From Psychromonas sp. Urea-02u-13 (GTDB lineage Bacteria > Pseudomonadota > Gammaproteobacteria > Enterobacterales > Psychromonadaceae), in NCBI RefSeq assembly GCF_002835995.1, contig NZ_PJBZ01000070.1:1-64000 (forward strand): a DNA stretch of 64,000 nucleotides, written 5' to 3'. Every line of letters starts with the position of its first letter. Positions within the stretch are counted from its first letter, which is position 1. A program made the position numbers and the translations under genes. Shown here in pieces: positions 10,368 through 18,755 of the stretch. The notes under the pieces were generated by a model. The model was given only the letters and a program-made list of their open reading frames with translations. It was not told the DNA's origin and did not search any database.

Positions 10368-11399
10368 ATGACATTGGAAATCGCAAATAGCATATTAAAA
10401 ATAGCTACTTTTAACCTCTTGAACTACCTTGAGCCACCTTTTGCGTGTTACGAATTCGATCGTATTTTAAGTGCTGAACAATGGCAAAAAAAGCAAAAGT
10501 GGATCACTGATTACCTCAATGAATCCCAAGCCGATGTCATTGGTTTTCAAGAGGTATTTAGCCCTGAATCGCTCAAGGAACTGGTTAAAGCCGCGGGATA
10601 TGATTATTTCGCTGTGGTTGATGAATGTACTGTGGTTGATGACTTTATTTGTTATTCCCCGGTCGTTGCGATTGCCTCGCGTTATCCTATTACCGATGTT
10701 TATGCCGTTGAATTTGATCAAACTCTTGCAGGTGAAATGGGGCTGGCTGAGGACTTTTCTTTTAGCCGAAAAATATTACGTGCAACGATCGACTTGCCAC
10801 ATATCGGTGAGTGTGACTGTTATGTCGTGCATTTCAAGTCTAAGAGAGCACTTTTTGAACATGCTGAAGAAGCGCAGTTATCCGGTGAAGAAAACATTAT
10901 TGAATCGTTAAAAGCGAATGTTGCTGGCGGATGGGGCTCTACAATACAACGTGGTAGCGAAGCAACGCTATTGATGGTTGAGATGATAAAACGTAAAGCT
11001 GAAACGGCTAAACCGATGTTATTAATGGGTGACTTTAACAACAGTTTAAGTGACGGTGTATTAACCCAACTAGTCACGGATAATCTTAGGTTTGTTTCTC
11101 AAATTGATAAAAATGCATTCTTAGAAAAGTATTGTTTACAGGATGTGTGGAATCTATTTCAAGACAGCGATAACTTTGCCGGGCAATTACGTGAACCTAC
11201 TCATTACTTTGGTGAAACAAGCTCTGTATTGGATCACATACTTGTCTCCTGTGAGTTTGATGCTAAATACAATAAAAGTACATTTTCGGTGAGCCATTAT
11301 GAAACCTATGATCGCCACCTAATCAATCCTATTTTTGAAAGAGATGGTCAAAGTACCGATCATGGTATTGTCTTGGTTACGCTGCAATTACGTGGTTAA
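10368..11399 (+). CDS. Endonuclease/exonuclease/phosphatase family protein
   Basis: A 343-residue EEP-superfamily phosphodiesterase or phosphatase without signal peptide. Family motifs are IATFNLLNY at the start, IGFQEVF with the metal-binding Glu, VVHFKSKR, MGDFNNSLSDG, SSVLDHILVS and the final STDHGIVLV with the catalytic Asp-His pair. All catalytic positions appear intact. It starts six bases after the PLP enzyme stop, so the pair is likely one operon. The substrate cannot be predicted. The stop codon overlaps the target duplication of an inserted MITE. Confidence 0.9.
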   Translation: MTLEIANSILKIATFNLLNYLEPPFACYEFDRILSAEQWQKKQKWITDYLNESQADVIGFQEVFSPESLKELVKAAGYDYFAVVDECTVVDDFICYSPVVAIASRYPITDVYAVEFDQTLAGEMGLAEDFSFSRKILRATIDLPHIGECDCYVVHFKSKRALFEHAEEAQLSGEENIIESLKANVAGGWGSTIQRGSEATLLMVEMIKRKAETAKPMLLMGDFNNSLSDGVLTQLVTDNLRFVSQIDKNAFLEKYCLQDVWNLFQDSDNFAGQLREPTHYFGETSSVLDHILVSCEFDAKYNKSTFSVSHYETYDRHLINPIFERDGQSTDHGIVLVTLQLRG

Positions 11400-11685
11400 T
11401 ATTTTGTAACTACTCAGGGCGTCGCTATTTAAGGTCTGTTCAGGTAAAGCTTCAGTTATCTTGCGATAACCGTGTTGAAAATGCTCATAAATTTATCGGG
11501 AATAAATTTGAACATCCGTAGGTTGGCCCGAAGGGCGTAGTACAGGATGTACGAAGTATTTAAACGACTAAACTGCGCTTTTTCGCCTTGAACTAAGCAT
11601 AAATAGCTTAGTTCTGAGCCGTTACTGTCTATTTTTGTATCAAAAGCACACGTTTTAGCTGGGTGCTGAGTAGTTACAATATTTT
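11398..11685. mobile_element. IS66-type MITE with target-site duplication
   Basis: A 272-bp element (11406-11677) bounded by perfect 12-bp inverted ends GTAACTACTCAG and CTGAGTAGTTAC. It is flanked on both sides by the identical 8-bp direct repeat AATATTTT (11398-11405 and 11678-11685). IS66-family elements have ends starting GTAA and make 8-bp duplications, so this is a non-autonomous relative. No transposase is encoded; a frame reading through it is not a gene. It separates the stop codons of the EEP and PilZ receptor genes. Confidence 0.85.
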
Positions 11686-11687
11686 TT

Positions 11688-13697
11688 CTAAAAAGCTGCG
11701 TGTTTAAATTCTGATTTCTTATCAAAGTAATCAAATATTTCCTGTAGCGTACTTTTCTGCTGTTCGCTAAGGGGACGGAAATGTACGCCATAATAAAAAA
11801 TATCACCTTGTTGTTCATAGTGAACAACATCACCTAGTAAGTTAAAGCGTCTAATTTGACTGTCTGCTTCTCGACTGGGTAAATCAATAATAAAAGTAAC
11901 CGCTGTTTGTTGATCAAAGACCACGGACTTCATTGATTTTAACTGCAAACCCGTGAGACTTAAATCCTGTGTTAACCCCTGTAAAGTATTTTCTGCCTGT
12001 TGAAGCGTGATGGTTAATTGATTAGCGATGCGTGGATAAAGGCGTTTATCGTTGCCTCTGCGTGTTCTATTTTCTTTCTCATCAAGCTTAAAGTCATGCG
12101 ATAGCTGTTCAAGTTGCACTGATATCTTGTTTAAATCTCTTACAAATAAATTACTCGCCTCGGTTTTTTCACCACTTTCTTTTAATAAAGATAAGGTTTT
12201 TTCAAGCACGGTATGGGTTGTGCGTATTTGTAAGGCCTGCAGCTCATTTTGTTGCGTTAAGTTAAGCGAATGTTGCTGCTGTGAGTCGAGCTGTTGATAT
12301 AAAGCGTTAACAAGGTGTGTGCCTTGTAAAAACTGTTGCTGTGATTGACTTAGCTGCTTGTCGGTTTCAGAAACAGAAACGGCTAAGTGGTTAAGTTGCT
12401 CTTTAAACTGTGTAACAAGGGGGGAGATAGCCGCGATATCAGTGGCCGTTATTGCCGAGTAATGCGCCACTTGGTTTGCCACTAGGGTGAACTGTTCACT
12501 CGCTTTGCCTGCATGGGTTGCATCTATGGTGGCTTTACTTGCTAATGCTTGTGTTTTAATCGCGATTGTTTCGATATTTTCTAATACATCATAAAGTTGC
12601 TGAGCATCTAGGCTCACAGTAGTAAGGCTTTCTGTATTGATATTATTGCATTGTTGCAGTGCTTTTATGCTATCGATAGCCATTTGTAATGATTGTTGAT
12701 GGTGTGCAATTGTTTGTCGATTGATAACGTTGAAGTCAGCATGTTGTGCAAGCAAGTTAAGCTGTGCCGTATTTTGTTGCTCTAGGGTGTTTAATTGACC
12801 GAGTACATTTGTATGCTCGTTATATTGTAAATGATGCAAACTATTCATCTCTTCAGATAACTGTTTTGCCTGCGCTGAGGAGTGCACAATTTGTTGATTA
12901 TGCTGTTGAATACTCAGCATCACTTCACTCAAAACAAGGCGCATTTCATCGGCCTGATAAAGTAAGGTGCCAAGTTCATCATGATGGGTTTCTGCAATGG
13001 GGTATGATTGTAAGTCACCTAAGCGTATGCGCGATGCGACGTTAGCAATGCCTTCTAAAGGTTGAATAATGTTACGTGCGATTAACCAAGCAAAAATTGA
13101 CCCCATAATCAGAATAAATAACCAACTAAGTTGTAAGATTAACAAGCCTTGTCGCTCATTTTTATCACGTTGTAAGGTCAGTGAAGTGACTATGGTGTTT
13201 AGTTTTTCACGCAATCGATTGCTTAAATGGTGGAAAATAGTGAGTTGTTCAATATTAATTATTTCTAATGGTAGGTTTTGGCTTGCGCTTTGTAAGTCTT
13301 TCCACAGCTTTTGGCTGCTTTTAATCTCTTCTCTAATTATTTCATTGCTGATTGCTTCATGATAAAGACTGTTTTTCATCGAGAAATCGATATACGTTTT
13401 ACCGCCATAAAGCATCGCTTTTAGGTTTTGTTCAAAAAGAAATTGGTTCTTTTTTATTTCGTTGGTACTGGTTTTTTCACCGCTAATAATGGTCTGTTGT
13501 CGAGCAAAGAAAAAAGCATTAATAAATTGCTCAACGACTAAATGCTGTTGTTGTGCAACCTCAATTTTCATGTTGTTTTGTTTGTGTTGATTGGCATCAC
13601 TGATAGTACTAATAACGAGGTAACTAACGGAGATTAGGAGAAAGAAGAGTAAACTGGCGAGTTTTTGCTTAATTGAAAAAAAGTTTAACCATTGCAT
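11688..13697 (-). CDS. Receptor-like membrane protein with HAMP, degenerate MCP helix and C-terminal PilZ domain
   Basis: A 669-residue inner-membrane protein. TM1 is about residues 13-32, a periplasmic helical sensor about 33-183, TM2 about 185-206 and HAMP about 207-260. A long glutamine-rich coiled coil (260-540) follows. Residues 374-420 (ENIETIAIKTQALASKATID...) resemble an MCP hairpin tip but lack the canonical [16 protein letters not shown] consensus. The C-terminal PilZ domain (about 545-660) keeps both c-di-GMP motifs, RLYPR at 552-556 and DLSLTG at 578-583. It probably converts c-di-GMP and a periplasmic signal into an output that may no longer involve CheA. Confidence 0.85.
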   Translation of the reverse strand: MQWLNFFSIKQKLASLLFFLLISVSYLVISTISDANQHKQNNMKIEVAQQQHLVVEQFINAFFFARQQTIISGEKTSTNEIKKNQFLFEQNLKAMLYGGKTYIDFSMKNSLYHEAISNEIIREEIKSSQKLWKDLQSASQNLPLEIINIEQLTIFHHLSNRLREKLNTIVTSLTLQRDKNERQGLLILQLSWLFILIMGSIFAWLIARNIIQPLEGIANVASRIRLGDLQSYPIAETHHDELGTLLYQADEMRLVLSEVMLSIQQHNQQIVHSSAQAKQLSEEMNSLHHLQYNEHTNVLGQLNTLEQQNTAQLNLLAQHADFNVINRQTIAHHQQSLQMAIDSIKALQQCNNINTESLTTVSLDAQQLYDVLENIETIAIKTQALASKATIDATHAGKASEQFTLVANQVAHYSAITATDIAAISPLVTQFKEQLNHLAVSVSETDKQLSQSQQQFLQGTHLVNALYQQLDSQQQHSLNLTQQNELQALQIRTTHTVLEKTLSLLKESGEKTEASNLFVRDLNKISVQLEQLSHDFKLDEKENRTRRGNDKRLYPRIANQLTITLQQAENTLQGLTQDLSLTGLQLKSMKSVVFDQQTAVTFIIDLPSREADSQIRRFNLLGDVVHYEQQGDIFYYGVHFRPLSEQQKSTLQEIFDYFDKKSEFKHAAF

Positions 13698-13817
13698 AAT
13701 ATCTAACGTTATCTCTATTGTAATCGATGAACCATGGTATCAAATTTGCGTCAAGAGAGAACTAACGTGGGATAGAAAAGGGAAGTAAAGCGTAATTTAT
13801 AGCTAACGGAGAGTAAG

Positions 13818-13842
13818 TTGCGCTAAGTTTACCCTAGCGCAA
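13818..13842. other. Hairpin downstream of the YceI gene
   Basis: Perfect 8-bp arms TTGCGCTA and TAGCGCAA with a 9-base loop lie just after the stop of the YceI gene on the minus strand. No clear T run follows on either strand, so it is only a possible terminator or mRNA 3'-end stabiliser. Confidence 0.4.
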
Positions 13843-13850
13843 TGGTTTAT

Positions 13851-14420
13851 TTACTGTTTAACACCTTCAACTTGAAGGTTCATATCAACATAACTTGATG
13901 CACCCATTACTTTGATACCAAAGTCTTTTAATTCTAAGCGTGTTGTTGCTTCAAAACCTGCACGGTAACCACCCCATGGATCTGTCCCTTCACCAATAAA
14001 CTGTGCGTCTAGGGTAATGTTCTTAGTCACGCCGTGTAATGTTAAGTCACCGCTGATTGCTAAGCCACCATCTGCTTTTTTAACCACTTTATTACTGACA
14101 AAAGTAGAGGTTGAGAATTTTCCTGCATTGATGAAATCATCGCTTTTAAGATGTTTATCACGCTCTGCATGATTTGAATCTAAGCTGCTTGTATCGATGC
14201 TAACAGATACTTTTGATGCTTCTATATTTTTTTCATCAAAGCTAAAGTCACCAGAAAAAGTATTAAATCGACCTTGAATAAAGCTATAACCTAAATGGCT
14301 TACTTTAAAGTTTACCGACGCATGTGCACCGTTTGTATCGATTTTATAATCTGCAGCATTAGCCATTGTTGGTAATGCAAACACAGATGCAAGTGTCGTA
14401 AGAAGTAATATTTTTTTCAT
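13851..14420 (-). CDS. YceI family periplasmic protein
   Basis: A 189-residue exported protein with a clear signal peptide ([22 protein letters not shown], cleavage after residue 22). A YceI lipocalin-like domain follows, starting [22 protein letters not shown] and including the HGVTKN segment. YceI proteins bind polyisoprenoid lipids and are often induced by osmotic or base stress. It is encoded 34 bp downstream of a cytochrome b561 gene on the same strand, a pairing widely seen in gammaproteobacteria and likely one operon. Confidence 0.93.
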   Translation of the reverse strand: MKKILLLTTLASVFALPTMANAADYKIDTNGAHASVNFKVSHLGYSFIQGRFNTFSGDFSFDEKNIEASKVSVSIDTSSLDSNHAERDKHLKSDDFINAGKFSTSTFVSNKVVKKADGGLAISGDLTLHGVTKNITLDAQFIGEGTDPWGGYRAGFEATTRLELKDFGIKVMGASSYVDMNLQVEGVKQ

Positions 14421-14454
14421 TGTAATTCCTTTTTATTCATAATTAATAATCGTA

Positions 14455-14982
14455 TTAGATCATTTTTTTAAGTGTATTGTCTTTATTAATAAAGTGGTGT
14501 TTAAGTGCAGCTGCTGCATGTAACAAGGCTAAAGCAATCAGAGTATAGGTGAGATAAAAATGTACATCACCAGCTATATCTTCTTGATTTTCAATAAAAG
14601 AACCTAACCCCGGCAGAGTAAAGAAGTTAAAAACCTCGATGCCTCGACCGTCAGCGGTTGAAATCATATAACCTGAAATAAAGGTCGCAAAAAGCAAGAT
14701 ATACATCACTATATGAGCGATTTTTGCGCCCAGCTTTTCCCAAGTTGCCCCTTCAATAGCGGGTGACTGTTGAAATTTTTTGTAAATAATACGTAGCACT
14801 GTCAGTGTAAAAAGTGTTAATCCTACCGACTTATGCCAATGCGGGCCTATTTTGTACCATTCACTGTAATAGGTTAAATCAACCATCCAATAACCAAGCG
14901 CAAATAACGTAAAAATAGTCACGGCAGAAAGCCAATGGATGATTTTTGCAACACGGCTATATTGTGATACAGATTGAGACAT
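14455..14982 (-). CDS. Cytochrome b561 family protein
   Basis: A 175-residue integral membrane cytochrome of the bacterial b561 (YodB/CybB) type. Four hydrophobic segments are visible (about 14-34, 47-66, 88-108, 143-163). Candidate haem histidines lie at the ends of helices, in KIIHWLSA, GPHWHKSVGL, HFYLTYT and LLHAAAALKHH. It probably moves electrons from the quinone pool or handles superoxide. It is upstream of yceI in the same direction. Confidence 0.9.
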   Translation of the reverse strand: MSQSVSQYSRVAKIIHWLSAVTIFTLFALGYWMVDLTYYSEWYKIGPHWHKSVGLTLFTLTVLRIIYKKFQQSPAIEGATWEKLGAKIAHIVMYILLFATFISGYMISTADGRGIEVFNFFTLPGLGSFIENQEDIAGDVHFYLTYTLIALALLHAAAALKHHFINKDNTLKKMI

Positions 14983-15099
14983 TTTTCCGCCTTTGTTAAT
15001 TGATTGTTAATTCACTGTTAATTAATTTTCTATATTGTAATCAAGTTATAGAATAATCAAACAGATAGAAAGAGAATAGTTTGTTCAAAAAATTTGATG

Positions 15100-15732
15100 T
15101 TATGGAAAGGTATGCTCTGTTTGGCTGGTTAGCCAAGTTGGATACTTTTGCATTATCGATTTAAACAATGAAGCATTGATAAGCGAGTCGAGCCATTTTT
15201 GTAGATGAGGGTAGGGAGCTTGTTGAAACCATGTTTGATCAACGGCTGCAAACTGACGAATAAAGGGAAAAATAGCGATATCAGCAAGACTCAATTTTTC
15301 AGAAAACAGATAATCACTGTTAGCCAAACGCTGTTCTAACTGTATTAAAAAATCTTCACATTGTTCACGATAATAGCTTTCCTCGTACTCAGGAAAGCGA
15401 TCTGCGTATTTGTAACGGTCAAGCCAGCCTTTAAACTCAAAGTCATTTTCATCAATCAAGGCTAACATCGCATGAATATTGCCTGATAACCACTGGTCGG
15501 GATCATTCAATGAAAGTGCCCAGCCCATAATGTCTAAGCTTTCATCTAATACTTCATCACTTTGCAAGGCTAATACCGGTACTGTGCCTTTAGAAGAGAG
15601 CGCAAGCATTTCAGCGGGTTTCTCTTTTAAGATGATCTCGCGTAATTGTACACTCTGACCACTATAGGCGATGGCAAGTCGAGCGCGCATTGCATAAGGA
15701 CAACGGCGAAAAGAGTATAGGCAATGCTTCAT
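15100..15732 (-). CDS. Glutathione S-transferase family protein
   Basis: A 210-residue protein with a thioredoxin-fold GST N-terminal domain (about 1-75, motif RRCPYAMRARLAI with a possible catalytic Cys, then KGTVPVL and ESLDIMGW) and a helical C-terminal domain. The CPYAMRAR pattern is closer to the glutaredoxin-2/omega-like branch than to classical beta GSTs, so it may be a dithiol reductase. Nothing in the neighbourhood indicates a specific substrate. Confidence 0.85.
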   Translation of the reverse strand: MKHCLYSFRRCPYAMRARLAIAYSGQSVQLREIILKEKPAEMLALSSKGTVPVLALQSDEVLDESLDIMGWALSLNDPDQWLSGNIHAMLALIDENDFEFKGWLDRYKYADRFPEYEESYYREQCEDFLIQLEQRLANSDYLFSEKLSLADIAIFPFIRQFAAVDQTWFQQAPYPHLQKWLDSLINASLFKSIMQKYPTWLTSQTEHTFP

Positions 15733-15785
15733 AAATTTTCCTAGCAGGAGTTTAGGGAATAAAAATCATTGCCTTACAAATTATC

Positions 15786-15813
15786 CCTTGCTTGGGTAAG
15801 AAGCAAGGTTTTT
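15786..15813 (+). terminator. Terminator-like hairpin with no obvious plus-strand gene upstream
   Basis: Perfect 8-bp arms CCTTGCTT and AAGCAAGG with loop GGGTAAG are followed by TTTTT. Both flanking genes are on the minus strand, so this plus-strand terminator either serves an unannotated transcript or belongs to a repeat element. Confidence 0.5.
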
Positions 15814-15867
15814 CCACTTAACGTAATGACATTCATTCGATGCTTAAGTATTACGCAGGAAAAACCT
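15806..15867. repeat. 62-bp inverted-repeat element, member of a dispersed family
   Basis: Perfect 10-bp arms AGGTTTTTCC and GGAAAAACCT, with an inner GTAAT/ATTAC pair. The 17-mer GTATTACGCAGGAAAAA (15848-15864) recurs as its exact reverse complement at 63984-64000, so this is part of a dispersed repeat. Confidence 0.65.
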
Positions 15868-15886
15868 ATTAATTCAAAGCGCTCCG

Positions 15887-16525
15887 CTAATGATTGTCAG
15901 TGCTACTCACTGTCTGTTGCTGCGACTTTTCTAATTTTGCTTGTTTGATGATTTGTATTGCAGAGCTTAAAAATAAGCTAGCGAGTACAAATGCGACTAA
16001 TAAGTCTGGTACTGCGCTATCGGTATACCAAACACCGGATGCAGCGACCAGTACGACTAAATTGCCGATAGCGTCATTACGGCTGCATAACCAAACTGAA
16101 CGCACATTTGCATCACCGTCTTTATAGCGCATTAACAGTAATACGCTGATGACATTGGCTGCAAACGCAAGTAGAGCAATCGCGCCCATGGTTGTTGCAT
16201 CAGGCATATTTAAAAAGAAGAAACGATACAGAGTAGAGCCAAATACCCACAATGCCATTAATAGCAAACTATAACCTTTAAAGAGGGCAACGTTACTGCG
16301 CAGTTGAAGAGACTTGCCGATGGCCCATAAACTGATGCCGTAGGTAAGCGTATCACCTAAAAAGTCTAATGCGTCGGCTTGTAATGCCTGTGATTGTGCG
16401 CCAATACCCGCGATCATCTCAACAAAAAACATGACACCATTAATTGCAATGACATACCATAATATACGTTTATATTTTTCACTCATCCCATCAAAGTGTG
16501 AGTGTCCACCACAACATCCGGCCAT
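15887..16525 (-). CDS. Short cation diffusion facilitator family metal transporter
   Basis: A 212-residue membrane protein of the CDF/cation-transporter family with about six transmembrane segments. The metal-binding pairs of TM2 and TM5 are readable as DALDFLGD and SRNDAIGN. The N-terminus is rich in potential ligands (CCGGHSHFD). It lacks the cytoplasmic C-terminal domain of full CDF proteins (about 300 residues), a form common beside MerR regulators. Its promoter has a 19-bp spacer carrying a dyad, so it should be induced by the divergent MerR protein. Likely role is efflux of Zn, Cd or a related ion. Confidence 0.87.
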   Translation of the reverse strand: MAGCCGGHSHFDGMSEKYKRILWYVIAINGVMFFVEMIAGIGAQSQALQADALDFLGDTLTYGISLWAIGKSLQLRSNVALFKGYSLLLMALWVFGSTLYRFFFLNMPDATTMGAIALLAFAANVISVLLLMRYKDGDANVRSVWLCSRNDAIGNLVVLVAASGVWYTDSAVPDLLVAFVLASLFLSSAIQIIKQAKLEKSQQQTVSSTDNH

Positions 16526-16559
16526 TTTCTTTCCTTAATTAAATAATTACATTAAAGTA

Positions 16560-16590
16560 AGTATAAAACCTCTAGTGACTAGAGGTTCAA
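16560..16590 (-). promoter_or_regulatory. MerR-type promoter and operator of the metal transporter gene
   Basis: On the minus strand, -35 TTGAAC and -10 TATACT are 19 bp apart. The spacer holds the perfect dyad AACCTCTAG TGA CTAGAGGTT (as read on the plus strand, 16567-16587). An overlong spacer with a central dyad is the hallmark of MerR-activated promoters, and a MerR gene is adjacent. Confidence 0.85.
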
Positions 16591-16702
16591 GTGTTATTTG
16601 TAAAAAGTTTTATAGGCCATGATTTAAAGCTTAGATTCAAATAGTAAGTGTGGCCAAGGTATCAATCACTAACGTGTTAAATGTTTTAAAAGGGAAATCA
16701 AA

Positions 16703-17113
16703 ATGGCGATATATAGCATTGGGCAATTAGCTAAAATAACATCGTGTAAAATTCCGACGATTCGTTATTACGAAGAGATTGATATTTTACCCGTGGCAGA
16801 GCGCAGTGAGGGTAATCAACGTCGTTATAACGACGTGCACTTGCAGCGCCTCAATTTTGTTAGGCATTGCCGCGCATTAGGTTTTAGCCTTGAAGAGATA
16901 CGCCAACTGATTCATTTGCAAACCTGCCAGCAACACGCGCCCTACGAAGCACATGAGATAGCAAACAAACACTTACAAGACGTATTACAGAAAATAACGC
17001 AATTACAACTCTTAGCTGCAGAGCTACTTGAAGTCGTGCATTGCTGCTCTGAAGGTGAGCGACATAAATGCCAGATTTTAAACGTGCTCAACAAACCGTG
17101 CGCTAACAAGTAA
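16703..17113 (+). CDS. MerR family metal-responsive regulator (ZntR/CadR-like)
   Basis: A 136-residue MerR regulator. The winged helix is at 3-70 (YSIGQLAKITSCKIPTIRYYEE, then EGNQRRYNDVHLQRLNFVRHCRALGFS), followed by the dimerisation helix. The cysteines HLQTCQ and HCCSEGERHKC correspond to the ZntR/CadR/PbrR metal ligands, so a divalent soft or borderline metal is the likely inducer. The divergent transporter promoter carries the matching operator. Confidence 0.9.
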   Translation: MAIYSIGQLAKITSCKIPTIRYYEEIDILPVAERSEGNQRRYNDVHLQRLNFVRHCRALGFSLEEIRQLIHLQTCQQHAPYEAHEIANKHLQDVLQKITQLQLLAAELLEVVHCCSEGERHKCQILNVLNKPCANK

Positions 17114-17190
17114 AAAAGAGACTCATCTTTGCTTCTTATGAGTGGCAGTGATACCTTTTAAAACTATGTTTTAAAAATATTATTTGGAGT

Positions 17191-18681
17191 ATGACCTTGC
17201 AATCTGTTGTTGATTTTTTAAATGGAATTATTTGGAGTCCTGCGCTGATCTATCTATGTTTAGCGGCGGGCCTTTTTTACTCAATTCAAACACGTTTTGT
17301 GCAGGTGCGCTTATTTCGTGAAATGTGGCGATTATTGTTGTCGGGGAAAAAATCTGAACACGGTATTTCCTCATTTCAAGCATTAGCAGTTTCACTGTCC
17401 GGTCGTGTGGGGACGGGTAATATTGCTGGTGTGGCTGCCGCTATCGGTTTTGGTGGTCCAGGCGCTGTTTTTTGGATGTGGGTGGTTGCATTTTTAGGTG
17501 CCGCAACGGCATATACAGAATCGACGTTAGCACAAATCTATAAAGAGGTGGATGACGGACAATACCGTGGTGGTCCCGCGTATTATATTGAAAAAGTTAC
17601 CGGCCAAAAATGGTATGCCATTATTTTTGCACTGGCAACCATTGCTGCCTGCGGCTTGTTATTACCGGGTATTCAATCAAACAGTATCGGTAACGCCGTG
17701 GAACTGGCCTTTGGTTCGGGGGAGATGATAGATACGGGCATTGGCATTATTAGCGCAACCAAAATAGCCACTGCAGCGGGTATTGTATTATTACTCGGTT
17801 TTATCATTTTTGGTGGTGTGAAGCGTATCGCGAGTTTTACGCAATATGTTGTGCCGTTTATGGCATTGGCTTATATGATCATCGCCTGTGTGATTATTGC
17901 CTTACATATTACCGAGCTTCCTGGTATTTTTGCCATGATTATTGGTGATGCATTTACGCCGATGGCAGGTTTTGGTGCTGCAATCGGTTGGGGGGTTAAG
18001 CGTGGTGTTTATTCAAATGAAGCGGGTCAAGGTACTGGTCCTCATGCTGCAGCTGCCGCTGAAGTTGAACATCCTGCACAGCAAGGGTTAGTACAAGCAT
18101 TCTCGGTTTATATCGACACCTTGTTTGTTTGTTCAGCGACTGCGTTTGTTATTTTAATTACTGGCGCTTATAACGTACATGGCGCGGGTGAAACCTTTTT
18201 AGTGCAAAATGTCGCTGCAGACATTGCCGCTAACAGCCCTGCATTTACACAGATGGCCGTTGAAAAAGTCTTACCGGGTGTCGGTAAACCGTTTATTGCA
18301 CTGGCGTTATTCTTCTTCTCGTTTACGACTATTTTGGCTTATTATTATATTGCTGAAACCAATGTTGCTTACATTCGTCGCACCTTAAAAATGCCTAACT
18401 TTACCTTCATACTTAAACTGGCACTGATGATTGCAACATTCTACGGCACCATTAAAACCGCTAATTTAGCATGGGGACTTGGTGATGTTGGGGTTGGTCT
18501 CATGGCATGGTTAAATATTGTGGGTTTATTAATTATCTTCTTTATGGGAAGACCTGCGCTTAAAGCATTAAAAGATTATGAAGCACAGCGTAAAGAGAAA
18601 AAAGAAGTGTATACCTTTGACCCGCTAAAATTGGGCATTAAAAAGGCAACGTTCTGGGAAGATAAAATTAAAAACAAATAA
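17191..18681 (+). CDS. Alanine or glycine:cation symporter (AGCS family)
   Basis: A 496-residue sodium or proton-coupled amino acid carrier with about 10-11 membrane segments. Family signatures include ALAVSLSGRVGTGNIAGVAAAI near residue 70 and GVKRGVYSNEAGQGTGPHAAAAAE in the middle. The annotated ATG is only one base from GGAG. The TTG two codons later (17197) has a 7-base spacing and may be the true start. It is monocistronic and ends at a strong terminator. There is no room for a glycine riboswitch in the 77-bp upstream gap. Confidence 0.93.
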   Translation: MTLQSVVDFLNGIIWSPALIYLCLAAGLFYSIQTRFVQVRLFREMWRLLLSGKKSEHGISSFQALAVSLSGRVGTGNIAGVAAAIGFGGPGAVFWMWVVAFLGAATAYTESTLAQIYKEVDDGQYRGGPAYYIEKVTGQKWYAIIFALATIAACGLLLPGIQSNSIGNAVELAFGSGEMIDTGIGIISATKIATAAGIVLLLGFIIFGGVKRIASFTQYVVPFMALAYMIIACVIIALHITELPGIFAMIIGDAFTPMAGFGAAIGWGVKRGVYSNEAGQGTGPHAAAAAEVEHPAQQGLVQAFSVYIDTLFVCSATAFVILITGAYNVHGAGETFLVQNVAADIAANSPAFTQMAVEKVLPGVGKPFIALALFFFSFTTILAYYYIAETNVAYIRRTLKMPNFTFILKLALMIATFYGTIKTANLAWGLGDVGVGLMAWLNIVGLLIIFFMGRPALKALKDYEAQRKEKKEVYTFDPLKLGIKKATFWEDKIKNK

Positions 18682-18725
18682 TGTATTAGTGGCAACAGCA
18701 TTATTTTTTAGAAAATAGAGTGTTT

Positions 18726-18755
18726 AAGGGCTTGAATATTTCAAGCCTTTTTTTA
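18726..18755 (+). terminator. Terminator between the AGCS symporter and cheV
   Basis: Stem GGCTTGAA/TTCAAGCC with loop TAT, preceded by AA and followed by a run of seven T. It lies between convergent genes and probably works in both directions. Confidence 0.85.

Noticed and set aside
10471..10911. A 146-codon frame inside the EEP gene
   Set aside because: It is in another frame of a gene with complete catalytic motifs and shows no motif of its own.
11456..11833. A 125-codon minus-strand open frame
   Set aside because: It spans the MITE and the end of the PilZ receptor gene in another frame. It has no ribosome site and no family.
17114..17190. Possible glycine riboswitch ahead of the amino acid symporter
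   Set aside because: The gap is only 77 bp, too short for a glycine aptamer; only a weak 6-bp hairpin is present.
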